Source: Thermoplasmata archaeon (GTDB lineage Archaea; Thermoplasmatota; E2; DHVEG-1; B18-G2). From it: a stretch of 32,943 nucleotides of DNA. Shown here one piece after another: positions 1 through 8,117 of this stretch. The stretch lies in assembly GCA_021161865.1 (NCBI GenBank), contig JAGGZU010000067.1, positions 1 through 32,943 on the forward strand, given 5' to 3'. A model generated the notes under the pieces. It did not search any database. It worked only from the letters and a program-made list of their open reading frames with translations, and was not told the origin of the DNA. A program made the translations under genes and the position numbers. Every line of letters begins with the position of its first letter. The stretch's first letter is position 1.

Positions 1-16
1 CCATAGCGGGGAGGAA

Positions 17-928
17 ATGAAAGGATCAACTGGGAAGGATAAGCCAATAATCCTATTTTTGAAGGGATTATTGATGGGAAGTGCAGACATAATACCTGGC
101 ATATCTGGTGGAACAATCGCTCTTATTATGGGGATATATGATGACCTTCTTTTTACCATTAAATCAATCGATCCTCGCTTCTTGGTTTATCCGTTTTTAG
201 CATTATATGATAGAGATTATTTGAAGAAAACGAAAAAAACTTTTTTTTCCATAGATTTTGAATTTCTTTTGCCGCTCGTTTTTGGCATAGCAACTGCCTT
301 TCTCGTACTTGCTCAAATTATACATTTTATGATTGCTAACTATGATATCTACGTATATTCTTTTTTCCTTGGGTTGATAATTGCCTCTGCTGCCATCCTC
401 TATACCAGAATGGAAAAGAAACGGCTACTTTACCTAATACCTTTAACTCTTGGCATTATCTTCGCTTATGCGCTTCTAAGCCTATCAGAGATTCAGCTGA
501 ATCATTCTCTACCTGTAATCTTTGTATCAGGCATTGTATCCATCTGTGCCATGATTCTTCCTGGAATTTCGGGAGCTTTTATAATGCTACTTCTTGGACA
601 GTATGACTATATGATTAACGCTCTGAAGAGTTTTTCAGTGATTCCTATTGCCACATATCTAACGGGTGCGATCATAGGCATAATTGCTTTCTCGCATGTT
701 CTTTCATTCCTTATAAAGAGATATAGGTTTGTTACCTTGTCGTTTCTCATAGGTATTATGATAGGTGGCTTAAAGAGACCTCTGGATAGATTGTTGGTTG
801 ACTCAAGCCTTTTTTCGGTAACTACAATAATATCCATAGCTATCGGTATGTCTATGGTAATCGGAGTTGAATATCTGTACAAAAAGAGGATGAAAAAATG
901 GAGAAAGAAATCAAGCAGCTCTCAATGA
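17..928 (+). CDS. DUF368 / PopT-like polyprenyl-phosphate transporter
   Basis: Polytopic membrane protein of 303 aa of the DUF368 family. The N-terminal stretch GSADIIPGISGGTIALIMGIY and the internal near-copy AMILPGISGAFIMLLLGQYD are the two characteristic family repeats, and most of the rest is hydrophobic helices. Known of the family: bacterial DUF368 members (PopT) recycle undecaprenyl phosphate across the membrane. In an archaeon the analogous substrate would be a polyprenyl or dolichyl phosphate used in glycosylation; that part is inference. The start is supported by GGGGAGG just upstream of the ATG. The 3' end overlaps the next gene by 31 nt, so the two are probably co-transcribed. The gene begins only 16 nt inside the window, so anything upstream is unseen. 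Confidence 0.88.
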   Translation: MKGSTGKDKPIILFLKGLLMGSADIIPGISGGTIALIMGIYDDLLFTIKSIDPRFLVYPFLALYDRDYLKKTKKTFFSIDFEFLLPLVFGIATAFLVLAQIIHFMIANYDIYVYSFFLGLIIASAAILYTRMEKKRLLYLIPLTLGIIFAYALLSLSEIQLNHSLPVIFVSGIVSICAMILPGISGAFIMLLLGQYDYMINALKSFSVIPIATYLTGAIIGIIAFSHVLSFLIKRYRFVTLSFLIGIMIGGLKRPLDRLLVDSSLFSVTTIISIAIGMSMVIGVEYLYKKRMKKWRKKSSSSQ

Positions 929-1674
929 AAATTGCAAGAGAGATAGCAAGGACTGTAAAAAAGCTACAGTTTGAGAATATAAACTTGGGTAGGAAAATAG
1001 GTATAGGAGCAGACGGTACACCAACCGAATACATAGACAAGATTACAGAGGATATTGCCATAAAATATGTTAAAAAATCAAATCTTGCTGTGAATATACT
1101 AAGTGAAGAAGCTGGGTTTCTTGATTTTGGCGGTGATTATACACTTATCATTGATCCAATCGATGGTACAAGAAATGCAGTCAGAGGAATACCTTTTTAC
1201 GCCACCTCTATAGCAGTAGGAAAAGACACATTGAACAGTGTTGAGTATGGTATAGTCATAAATATTCCGACTGGTGATACATACATAGCAGAAAAAGGAG
1301 AAGGAGCCTATCTAAACAATCACCGCATATCCACACCACAGCATGTATCAGGTAAAACACTCTCCTCCATAGTTTTAGGGGAAAGTGGAGACAGAAGGAT
1401 GAAAAACCTGCCTTACATGGACAATGTCAGATCGTTTGGTGCAGCCTCACTGGAGATGTGCCTTGTTGCCCATGGAGCGGTTGACTCGTTTATGTGTTTA
1501 AAAAAACATTTAAGAGTAACAGATATCGCAGCGGCAACTCTTATCGTGAGAGAGGCTCATGGCGTAGTGGTTAACCGGGAAAAAAAGCAACTTGACATGC
1601 CCTGTGATATACTTGAACGAACCAGTGTTGCAGCTGCAGCAAACAATGAGGTTATCACAAGACTACTGGGTTGA
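898..1674 (+). CDS. Inositol monophosphatase / fructose-1,6-bisphosphatase family protein
   Basis: Soluble 258-aa Mg-dependent sugar phosphatase of the archaeal IMPase/FBPase type. Visible metal and substrate motifs are GADGTPTEYIDKITED near the N terminus, LSEEAG (about residue 64), the hallmark DPIDGTRNAVRGIPFYATS (about residues 83-100), and the C-terminal VTDIAAATLIVREAHG. Family members dephosphorylate inositol-1-phosphate and often fructose-1,6-bisphosphate, serving inositol-lipid synthesis and gluconeogenesis. Which substrate dominates cannot be told from sequence. The start codon lies inside the end of the DUF368 gene behind a GAGGATGA stretch, implying translational coupling. The inositol product would suit the lipid-related genes that follow (GGGP synthase). 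Confidence 0.9.
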   Translation: MEKEIKQLSMKIAREIARTVKKLQFENINLGRKIGIGADGTPTEYIDKITEDIAIKYVKKSNLAVNILSEEAGFLDFGGDYTLIIDPIDGTRNAVRGIPFYATSIAVGKDTLNSVEYGIVINIPTGDTYIAEKGEGAYLNNHRISTPQHVSGKTLSSIVLGESGDRRMKNLPYMDNVRSFGAASLEMCLVAHGAVDSFMCLKKHLRVTDIAAATLIVREAHGVVVNREKKQLDMPCDILERTSVAAAANNEVITRLLG

Positions 1675-1735
1675 TAAAACTTTAAACAAATAGGATGGTC
1701 AACTATTAAATATCTCAACTCTTATTCGAGGATGG

Positions 1736-2485
1736 ATGCGGGTTGCAGCTTACATAATAGAGGAGTTAACAAAATATCCACTTCACTTCGCACTCATAGA
1801 CCCAGATAAACAGGATGCTGAAAAGGCTGGACACCTTGCCTCGATTGCTGAAAAGGCTGGTAGCAGCGTCATAATGGTTGGTGGTTCAACCATTGCATCA
1901 CAGCAGCAGGTTGATGAAGCCGTTAAAGCGGTAAAAGAAGAATGTAATCTACCCGTTGTTCTTTTCCCATCTGCAGCAAAATTCCTCAGCAGATATGCGG
2001 ATGCCATATTCTTCATGAGTTTACTGAACTCAAGGAAACTCGATTACGTGATAAGGGAACACGTTAAAGGATCTTTGATAGTTAAAAGGTTTAACCTTGA
2101 ACCAATCTCAATGGGTTACATCATAGTTGAACCAGGTATGACTGCCGGAAGAGTTGGGGAAGCAGATTTAATAAAAAGAGATGACTATGAAACCGCCGTT
2201 GGGTATGCACTCGCTGCGCAATACCTTGGAATGTCACTTGTTTATCTTGAAGCAGGCTCTGGGGCATCTCAGGCTGTACCAAATAGGATGATAACAGATG
2301 TAAAAGAGATGATAGATATACCTCTCATTGTAGGCGGTGGAATAAGAGATGCTGCCACTGCAAAGGAGAAGGTGTTGGCTGGTGCAGACATAATAGTTAC
2401 AGGAACGGCGTTAGAGGAGAAGGGAGACCCAGATAAGACTCTTTCAGATATTGTAAAGAAGATAAGGAGCTGCAGAAGAACATGA
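1736..2485 (+). CDS. Geranylgeranylglyceryl phosphate synthase
   Basis: TIM-barrel prenyltransferase of 249 aa that joins GGPP to sn-glycerol-1-phosphate, the first committed step of archaeal ether-lipid synthesis. Family signatures include HFALIDPDKQ (about residue 17), VMVGGS-like IMVGGSTIASQQQ, VVLFPSAAKFLS, the YIIVEPGMTAGRVGEA segment, YLEAGSGA, and the phosphate-binding VGGGIRDAATAKEKVLAGADIIVTGTALEE. The length is normal for the family. It follows the IMPase gene after a 61-nt gap and overlaps the next gene (UbiX) as ATGA. It is a strong marker that the DNA is archaeal. A 14-nt direct repeat (GCTGAAAAGGCTGG) near codons 28 and 38 only encodes two AEKAG helix segments. Confidence 0.96.
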   Translation: MRVAAYIIEELTKYPLHFALIDPDKQDAEKAGHLASIAEKAGSSVIMVGGSTIASQQQVDEAVKAVKEECNLPVVLFPSAAKFLSRYADAIFFMSLLNSRKLDYVIREHVKGSLIVKRFNLEPISMGYIIVEPGMTAGRVGEADLIKRDDYETAVGYALAAQYLGMSLVYLEAGSGASQAVPNRMITDVKEMIDIPLIVGGGIRDAATAKEKVLAGADIIVTGTALEEKGDPDKTLSDIVKKIRSCRRT

Positions 2486-3045
2486 AAATAATCGTTGGCA
2501 TATGTGGGGCATCAGGTGTAAAGTATGGTGTAAGACTTGTTGAGGTTTTACATCAACTGAAAATTGAAACTCATTTGATAGTCTCTGATGCCGCAAAAAA
2601 GATAATGGAACATGAAACCAAAATTACTGAAGAAAAACTAAGCAAGATCACCAGCAGGATTTACGACAACAAAGACTTTTTTTCAGCACCAGCAAGTGGG
2701 TCATTCCAAATAGATGCAATGATAATAGCACCATGCAGCATAAAAACACTCTCCGCAATAGCAAACGGTTACACAGACACACTTATCTCAAGAGCGGCAA
2801 TATGTTGTCTTAAAGAAAACAAACCACTGGTTCTCGTTCCTAGAGAGACACCTCTTGATTTAGCGACCTTGAGGAACATGGTGAAAGCAAAAGAAGCTGG
2901 TGCAATCATACTGCCAGCTATGCCTGCATTCTACCATAAACCAAAAACCATAGACGACATGATTGACTTCATCGTTGGGAAAATACTGGACCAAATAGGA
3001 GTTAAACACACTCTTTTCACTCGCTGGGAGGATGTAAAAAACTAG
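2482..3045 (+). CDS. ubiX: UbiX-type flavin prenyltransferase
   Basis: A 187-aa flavoprotein of the UbiX/Pad1 family, which adds a dimethylallyl group to reduced FMN to make prenylated FMN, the cofactor of UbiD decarboxylases. Seen: N-terminal GICGASGVKYGVRLVEVL (flavin phosphate site), IDAMIIAPCSIKTLSAIANGYTDTLISRAA, and the conserved KPLVLVPRETPLDLATLRNMVKAKEAGAIILPAMPAFYHKP. The start overlaps the GGGP synthase stop (ATGA), so the two are translated from one message. Archaea use UbiX/UbiD in, for example, a modified mevalonate pathway and in quinone or aromatic-acid metabolism. No UbiD gene lies in this window, so the partner must be elsewhere. Confidence 0.95.
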   Translation: MKIIVGICGASGVKYGVRLVEVLHQLKIETHLIVSDAAKKIMEHETKITEEKLSKITSRIYDNKDFFSAPASGSFQIDAMIIAPCSIKTLSAIANGYTDTLISRAAICCLKENKPLVLVPRETPLDLATLRNMVKAKEAGAIILPAMPAFYHKPKTIDDMIDFIVGKILDQIGVKHTLFTRWEDVKN

Positions 3046-3138
3046 TTAAACAACCTCAAACCAGTATTTTATGTAAGACGAAAAACCTGATTTAAAAAAT
3101 ATAATCCTAAAAACCTAAAAACGTTATCAGAAAAACGT

Positions 3139-3951
3139 ATGATAAAAAAACCAACTGTATCGACAAAAAAACTATGGTTACTCCTAACCGTCTCAGCGGT
3201 TACACTAATAGTTTTTAGAATAACAGATGATTTTAACATAAAATGGTTTGCGGTCACCATATGGGCTGCATCTCTGATTATATTCGTATTTCTCCACAGC
3301 AAACTACTCTTTGGACTAAAAAATGGAATAATCTTCTTCATCGTCTCCATGTTGACAGCTGGAGCCTTTGAATACGCTGGTACCTCCAACCTGATACCTG
3401 GTTGCAGATACCATTACAACAGCATCATAATGGGTCCATTGTTGTTTGGCAAAATTCCATATGGTGTCCTAATAACCTGGTTTATGTTTCTTTACCTCAC
3501 AACTGTTATGGCGATACTGATTTACAAAAAATGGTTGAAAAACATAAAACATTACCATCTCGTTATCCCTCTTCTATCTGGAGCTATGATGGTGTCATGG
3601 GACCTCATAATGGACCCTGTAACAACCAAATGCATGAAAGGGTGGGTTTGGATAGACAAAGGGCTTTACTATGGAATACCCACATTCAACTTCATTGGAT
3701 GGTTTGTAATATCAAGCTTGTCCTCATACTTTTTTGTTATCTATATGAAAAGAAAAAAAGGATGGAAACCAAACATGGGTGGCGGGGAAGAAACGCTGTA
3801 CAACATCACTGTAGTTCCCTACTTGTTTGAACTACTGTCAGAGTGTTTTGATGGTTTAACATGCAACCTACTTCTAGCAGTTGCATTAGCAAGCATCACA
3901 ATGGGCTTTTTCATAATCCTGGCAATCTACCCTAAGAAGTTAAATGATTAA
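3139..3951 (+). CDS. CruF-like carotenoid biosynthesis membrane protein (DUF422)
   Basis: A 270-aa integral membrane protein with about seven hydrophobic segments. The family pattern is clear: FEYAGTSNLIPGCRYHYNS, KIPYGVLITWFMF, the acidic MVSWDLIMDPVTTKCMKGWVW, and YYGIPTFNFIGWFVISS. DUF422 includes CruF, a carotenoid 1',2'-hydratase, and its archaeal homologues acting on C50 bacterioruberin precursors. The conserved Glu/Asp/Trp residues are present, so an active hydratase is plausible, but the actual substrate is unknown and no phytoene synthase or desaturase is in view. A TATA-like AAATATAATCC lies about 40 nt upstream of the ATG, with no obvious Shine-Dalgarno, suggesting an independent promoter and short leader. 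Confidence 0.78.
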   Translation: MIKKPTVSTKKLWLLLTVSAVTLIVFRITDDFNIKWFAVTIWAASLIIFVFLHSKLLFGLKNGIIFFIVSMLTAGAFEYAGTSNLIPGCRYHYNSIIMGPLLFGKIPYGVLITWFMFLYLTTVMAILIYKKWLKNIKHYHLVIPLLSGAMMVSWDLIMDPVTTKCMKGWVWIDKGLYYGIPTFNFIGWFVISSLSSYFFVIYMKRKKGWKPNMGGGEETLYNITVVPYLFELLSECFDGLTCNLLLAVALASITMGFFIILAIYPKKLND

Positions 3952-3966
3952 AAAAAAACATTTTTT
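3950..3966. terminator. Bidirectional T-run terminator between convergent genes
   Basis: Between the convergent cruF-like and guaAA genes the sequence is nine A, then CA, then six T. It gives a U-run after cruF on the plus strand and a longer U-run after guaAA on the minus strand. Archaeal RNA polymerase stops at such U-tracts, so this short spacer probably serves both genes. Inferred from base composition and position only. Confidence 0.45.
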
Positions 3967-3978
3967 ACTTGAAACAAT

Positions 3979-4560
3979 TTACCTTCTCTCACAGATTTTT
4001 ACAAAATTTTTGAAAACCTGCACACCATACTCTGTGTGCTCCACCTCAGGATGAAACTGCAAACCAAATATTGGTTTCTTCCTGTGTGCTATAGCCTGAA
4101 CCTCACAAGCATTTGAATGAGCAAGAACATCAAACTCTTCTGGAACAAGGGTTACCTCATCATTATGTGACGACCACACAACGCTTCTCCTTGGAACCTC
4201 AGAAAACAACTCATGCTCCTTATCAACAATGAGATCAACCCTGCCGAACTCTGGGACAACAGCAGGTTCAACCTTTCCACCAAAAAACCTTGCTATAAAC
4301 TGATGACCTGCACAGATACCTAAGATGGGAAAATCAGCATTTTCAAGGTACTCGCCGCATCTGCCTAAAGGATCTTTTAAACCTATCCTTGGTGCACCAC
4401 CTGACAGCACGATTCCATCAACCTTTTTCTCGACCAATATATCATAGGGTGTTGTGTTCGGCAGTATATGTGTCTGCACCCCAAGGTACTTCAACACCCT
4501 CCACTCCCTGTGAGTCCATTGACCGCCATTGTCTATCACATAGATTTTCAAATCCTTCAT
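3979..4560 (-). CDS. guaAA: GMP synthase, glutamine amidotransferase subunit
   Basis: A 193-aa class I glutamine amidotransferase that supplies ammonia for XMP to GMP conversion. Archaea split GMP synthase into two polypeptides, as here. The catalytic Cys is in GICAGHQF (about residue 82) and the His-Glu pair in LQFHPEVEHTEYG near the C terminus. The N-terminal IYVIDNGGQWTHREWRVLKYLGV is typical of the archaeal subunit. It starts 1 nt downstream of the stop of the ATP pyrophosphatase subunit gene (4562..5509), so the two subunits come from one transcript. Confidence 0.96.
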   Translation of the reverse strand: MKDLKIYVIDNGGQWTHREWRVLKYLGVQTHILPNTTPYDILVEKKVDGIVLSGGAPRIGLKDPLGRCGEYLENADFPILGICAGHQFIARFFGGKVEPAVVPEFGRVDLIVDKEHELFSEVPRRSVVWSSHNDEVTLVPEEFDVLAHSNACEVQAIAHRKKPIFGLQFHPEVEHTEYGVQVFKNFVKICERR

Positions 4561-4561
4561 C

Positions 4562-5509
4562 TTACTCCCACTCTATAGTAGCAGGGGGTTTGTTTGTGAT
4601 ATCATAAACCACCCTTGTTACCCTCTCCCCAAGAGAGTTTGTTATCCGTGTTGCAATACGGTCAAGCACCTCATGAGGTATCTTACTGTATGCTCCACTC
4701 ATCGCATCTATGCTATCTATGGCACGTACAGCCACGGTATAACCATAAGCACGTTTATCACCATGTACACCAACCGTTTTGACAGGTAGAAGAACAGCGA
4801 AATACTGCCAGGGTAACTCCATAACTCCAGCATTTGCTGCCTTCTCAATCTCCTCCTCAACAATATGGCAGGCTTCCCTTACAATCTCGGTTTTTTCCCT
4901 TGTGACCTCCCCTATTATTCTAACAGCGAGACCTGGACCAGGAAAAGGTTGCTTCTCAGCTATAGGTATTTTAAGTTCTCTGGCAACGGCTCTAACCTCA
5001 TCTTTGTAAATGTCACGTAACGGTTCAACCAGCTTAAGCTTTAAATCCTTCGGTAATCCACCTACATTATGATGAGACTTTATAGTATCTCTTAGTTGGT
5101 CACCTGACTCAATCCAATCAGGAGCTATCGTTCCCTGAATCAAAGTGTCTATGCCCTCCTCCTCAGCAACCTCCTCAAATATCCTTACAAAAAGCTCACC
5201 AATAATCTTACGTTTTTTCTCGGGTTCAACTACGCCCTTCAAAGCATCGAAAAACCTTTCACCTGCTTCAACAAATCTAAGATTCAACCCCATCTTCTCG
5301 AGGAGTTGCTTCACATGTTGCGACTCATTTTTCCTCATAAGCCCAGTATCCACATGAAGTGCAACCAAGTTTCTTCCTATCGCTTTATCCACAAGTACAG
5401 CAGCAACTGTGCTATCTACTCCACCGGAGCAGGCTATCAAAGCCTTGCCCTCTATGGTTTCCCTAAGCGATTGAACCGTCTCCTCTACAAACGCCTGTGC
5501 ATCAAACAT
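4562..5509 (-). CDS. guaAB: GMP synthase, ATP pyrophosphatase (synthetase) subunit
   Basis: A 315-aa N-type ATP pyrophosphatase subunit that adenylates XMP and accepts ammonia from the partner amidotransferase. The PP-loop ACSGGVDSTVAAVL sits near residue 26. Further GuaA signatures are ALHVDTGLMRKNE, LIQGTIAPDWIESG, KSHHNVGGLP, the GMP-synthase KQPFPGPGLAVRIIGEVT and the C-terminal dimerisation region ending ITNKPPATIEWE, the canonical GuaA terminus. Order in the transcript is purE, guaAB, guaAA, with gaps of 3 nt and 1 nt, so this is a compact purine operon. Confidence 0.97.
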   Translation of the reverse strand: MFDAQAFVEETVQSLRETIEGKALIACSGGVDSTVAAVLVDKAIGRNLVALHVDTGLMRKNESQHVKQLLEKMGLNLRFVEAGERFFDALKGVVEPEKKRKIIGELFVRIFEEVAEEEGIDTLIQGTIAPDWIESGDQLRDTIKSHHNVGGLPKDLKLKLVEPLRDIYKDEVRAVARELKIPIAEKQPFPGPGLAVRIIGEVTREKTEIVREACHIVEEEIEKAANAGVMELPWQYFAVLLPVKTVGVHGDKRAYGYTVAVRAIDSIDAMSGAYSKIPHEVLDRIATRITNSLGERVTRVVYDITNKPPATIEWE

Positions 5510-5512
5510 GAT

Positions 5513-5968
5513 TTAATCCCCAGTTACCTTCCTTCTCATTTTCTCCCTGTATTCTTCAAGTTGCTTGGCAAGTTTTTGATCCTTCAAAGCACAGATTTCT
5601 ACTGCAAGCAATGCAGCATTATCTCCACGATCTAAACCAACGGCAGCAACAGGTATACCAGGCGGCATCTGAACTATTGAGAGAATGGAATCAAGGTTCA
5701 CCTTCCCAGACACTGGGACACCTACAACCGGTTTTGTGGTATGGGCTGCTATGCTTCCTGGTAAAGCAGCAGCGAGACCAGCGACACCAATAAACACGTC
5801 TGCATCGCTTTCCTCAACCAAGCTCTTTACCCTATCAGGAGTTCTGTGGGCAGAAGCAACGTCCAATTTATACTCGATATCAAATTGTTTAAGAGTGTTG
5901 ATGATTTTGTCTCCAACAGCACTATCAGACTTTGACCCTAGGAGTATATGGATCTTCATGTTCATCAT
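5513..5968 (-). CDS. purE: N5-carboxyaminoimidazole ribonucleotide mutase (PurE)
   Basis: PurE of de novo purine synthesis; it moves the carboxylate to make CAIR (class I) or carboxylates AIR directly (class II). Signatures: ILLGSKSDSAV, VASAHRTPDRV, FIGVAGLAAALPGSIAAHTTKPVVGVPVSG, LDSILSIVQMPPGIPVAAVGLDRGDNAA. The ORF track extends upstream to 6133, but homology begins at MKIHILLG (ATG at 5959) or the adjacent MMNM. I prefer 5968 because TTAATTTA is centred about 25 nt upstream, which fits a leaderless archaeal mRNA. A start at 5959 is nearly as good. It is the first gene of the purine operon and is divergent from topA. Confidence 0.93.
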   Translation of the reverse strand: MMNMKIHILLGSKSDSAVGDKIINTLKQFDIEYKLDVASAHRTPDRVKSLVEESDADVFIGVAGLAAALPGSIAAHTTKPVVGVPVSGKVNLDSILSIVQMPPGIPVAAVGLDRGDNAALLAVEICALKDQKLAKQLEEYREKMRRKVTGD

Positions 5969-5989
5969 AAAAGGGAAATACAAAGCACC

Positions 5990-5997
5990 TAAATTAA
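5990..5997 (-). promoter_or_regulatory. TATA-like box for purE-guaAB-guaAA
   Basis: On the minus strand the sequence TTAATTTA is centred about 25 nt before the purE ATG at 5968, the spacing expected when transcription starts at the start codon. No Shine-Dalgarno is visible there. Inferred from spacing only. Confidence 0.4.
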
Positions 5998-6071
5998 CTG
6001 TTCTATTCTCCGTAAAATAATTATAGGGAAGCTCTATGTTACTTCCCTCAACGTCTTGGTATGATGATGCA

Positions 6072-8069
6072 ATGAAGCTTGTAATATGTGAAAAATCGAT
6101 TGCAGCCGGTAGAATAGCAAACATACTCTCCAATGGAAAGGCTGTTCTACGTAGACTGGGAAAGATGCCTTACTACACATTCACAAAGGCCGGTGAGGAG
6201 TGGGTGGTCCTTGGGTTGAAGGGACATATCGTTAACCTTGATTATCCACCAGAATTCAACCGTTGGCATGGAATTTCTCCACTTGATTTGATCTGGATAG
6301 AACCCTACAAGAGGATAACAAATAAAGCAGTTACAGATGCTCTCAAAGCCTTTGCTAATAAAGCCTCTGAGGTTGTTGTTGCAACCGATTTTGACAGGGA
6401 AGGAGAGCTTATCGGTTTGGAGGCTATTGAGATTTTGAGGAAGCACAACAAAAACCTCAAAAACATTAAACGTGCAAGGTTTAGTGCCTTGACAAAATCT
6501 GAGATTCTCTCTGCATTTTCAAATCCTGTTGAAATTGACTACAATCTTGCAAAAGCCGCGGAGACCAGGCAGATAATAGATCTTGTATGGGGAGCAACGT
6601 TAACAAGATTTGTTTCCATGGCAGCGAAACAGTATGGCAAGGAATTCCTGTCGATAGGACGGGTGCAGTCGCCTACGTTAGCCATGATCGTGGATCGTGA
6701 GAGACAAATCAAGGAGTTTGTACCCAAACCATATTGGCAGATCACAGCGACGCTCGATAGAAATGGAAAGTTTTCTGCTCTGCATAAAAAAGACAGGATA
6801 AGCTCTGAGGAGGAAGCAAAGAGAATCTATGAGAAGATAAAGAATGCAAGGGAGGGCATTGTAAAATCTGTAGACAAGACCATTCAAAAGGAAAGACCTC
6901 CATGTCCGTTTGACACAACCTCCTTCCTCAGCGCTGCTTCTTCTTTGCTAAGAATGTCTGCCTCAAAAGCTATGGAGGTGGCCGAGGAGCTTTACATGCA
7001 GGGATGGATATCATATCCAAGGACGGACAATACAGTCTATCCAAGGAGTTTACCCATTGACAAAACCCTTTCTCTGCTGGCAAACTCCCAGTTTTCAGAT
7101 TTAACAAAGGTAGTCCTTGAGAACCGTAGAAAAACGCCTATGAGAGGAAAAAAAGAGACAACGGATCATCCACCTATTCACCCTGTGGATATTCCTCCTT
7201 TTGAAAAACTCACGCCGGAGCAGAAGAATGTTTACACCCTTATTGTTAAAAGGTTTCTAGCAACTCTTACAAAGGATGCAACCTCAGAAACAACCAAGGC
7301 CCTTATTGAAATAAATGAGGAACCATTTGTTGCGGAGGGATACCGACTCATTGAACCAACATGGAAGCTTATCTATCCTGTTAAAACCGGGCAGAAGGAG
7401 ATACCGGAGTTGCATGAGAATGAGAGGGTTGATGTTATTTCCTTAAAACTTCTTAGAAAGGAGACGAAGCCTCCGAAGCGGTTTACCCAAGGAGCTCTTA
7501 TCTCACAGATGGAGAAACTTGGTTTAGGGACAAAATCTACTCGACATGAGATTATAAAGAAGCTGTACAGCAGGAGATACATCATTGGTTCTACACCGAT
7601 ACCAACGGCAACCGCCTTTGCGGTTGTGGATACCATAAAACCATATGACATCTCAAAACCTGACATGACTGCTCAGCTTGAGAAGGACATGGATGAGATC
7701 GCTGAGGGAAAAAAAAATGAGAATAGTGTTATCAAAAAATCCAGGGAGATGCTACAGAAGGTGCTTAAATCCCTGGAGAACAACAAGCATGAGATAAGAC
7801 ATTCCCTTAGAAAGGCTTTGACCTTACAGAACACTATTGGCACATGTCCATCATGCGGTAAACCATTGGTTATAAGGGTTTCCAGTAAAAACAAGAAACG
7901 TTTTGTTGGCTGTACAGGTTACCCAGACTGTAGGGTAACGTATCCTCTACCGCAGAAGGGAGTCATAACAAAAACCGATAAGAAATGCGAGTACTGTGGA
8001 GCACCTATAATTAAAGTGGGTAAGAGGGAGATTTGTATAAACCCCAACTGCCCTGGTAAGAAGGGATAA
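6072..8069 (+). CDS. topA: DNA topoisomerase I (type IA)
   Basis: A 665-aa type IA topoisomerase relaxing negative supercoils. The Toprim domain starts at once (MKLVICEKSIAAGRIANIL) and carries VVVATDFDREGELIGLEAIE (the DxDxxE-type acidic cluster). The active-site Tyr315 is in GWISYPRTDNTVYP. IGRVQSPTLAMIVDRE and GLGTKSTRHEIIKKLYSRRYI are also diagnostic. The C terminus has two four-Cys zinc ribbons, CPSCGKPL...CTGYPDC and CEYCGAPI...CINPNC, normal for archaeal TopA. I use ATG at 6072 rather than the ORF-track start at 6036, because the conserved fold begins there. It is divergent from purE, sharing a roughly 100-bp promoter region. Confidence 0.96.
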   Translation: MKLVICEKSIAAGRIANILSNGKAVLRRLGKMPYYTFTKAGEEWVVLGLKGHIVNLDYPPEFNRWHGISPLDLIWIEPYKRITNKAVTDALKAFANKASEVVVATDFDREGELIGLEAIEILRKHNKNLKNIKRARFSALTKSEILSAFSNPVEIDYNLAKAAETRQIIDLVWGATLTRFVSMAAKQYGKEFLSIGRVQSPTLAMIVDRERQIKEFVPKPYWQITATLDRNGKFSALHKKDRISSEEEAKRIYEKIKNAREGIVKSVDKTIQKERPPCPFDTTSFLSAASSLLRMSASKAMEVAEELYMQGWISYPRTDNTVYPRSLPIDKTLSLLANSQFSDLTKVVLENRRKTPMRGKKETTDHPPIHPVDIPPFEKLTPEQKNVYTLIVKRFLATLTKDATSETTKALIEINEEPFVAEGYRLIEPTWKLIYPVKTGQKEIPELHENERVDVISLKLLRKETKPPKRFTQGALISQMEKLGLGTKSTRHEIIKKLYSRRYIIGSTPIPTATAFAVVDTIKPYDISKPDMTAQLEKDMDEIAEGKKNENSVIKKSREMLQKVLKSLENNKHEIRHSLRKALTLQNTIGTCPSCGKPLVIRVSSKNKKRFVGCTGYPDCRVTYPLPQKGVITKTDKKCEYCGAPIIKVGKREICINPNCPGKKG

Positions 8070-8087
8070 GTGGTATACAACAAACTA

Positions 8088-8096
8088 TTTATATAA
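8088..8096 (+). promoter_or_regulatory. TATA box of the Asp-box/CARDB gene (leaderless)
   Basis: TTTATATAA is a near-perfect archaeal TATA element centred about 26 nt upstream of the ATG at 8118, with no ribosome-binding site between. This predicts transcription starting at or within a base or two of the start codon. Confidence 0.6.
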
Positions 8097-8117
8097 TTTT
8101 TATAAAATAAAACATTG

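Noticed and set aside
1817-1860. Direct 14-nt repeat GCTGAAAAGGCTGG, 30 nt apart, in the GGGP synthase gene
   Set aside because: Only two copies, in frame, encoding similar helix segments; explained by coding sequence.
3402-3830. 142-aa ORF inside the CruF-like gene
   Set aside because: Alternative-frame shadow; the DUF422 frame carries all conserved motifs.
5685-6020. 111-aa plus-strand ORF opposite purE
   Set aside because: Antisense to PurE, with no independent start signal or family features.
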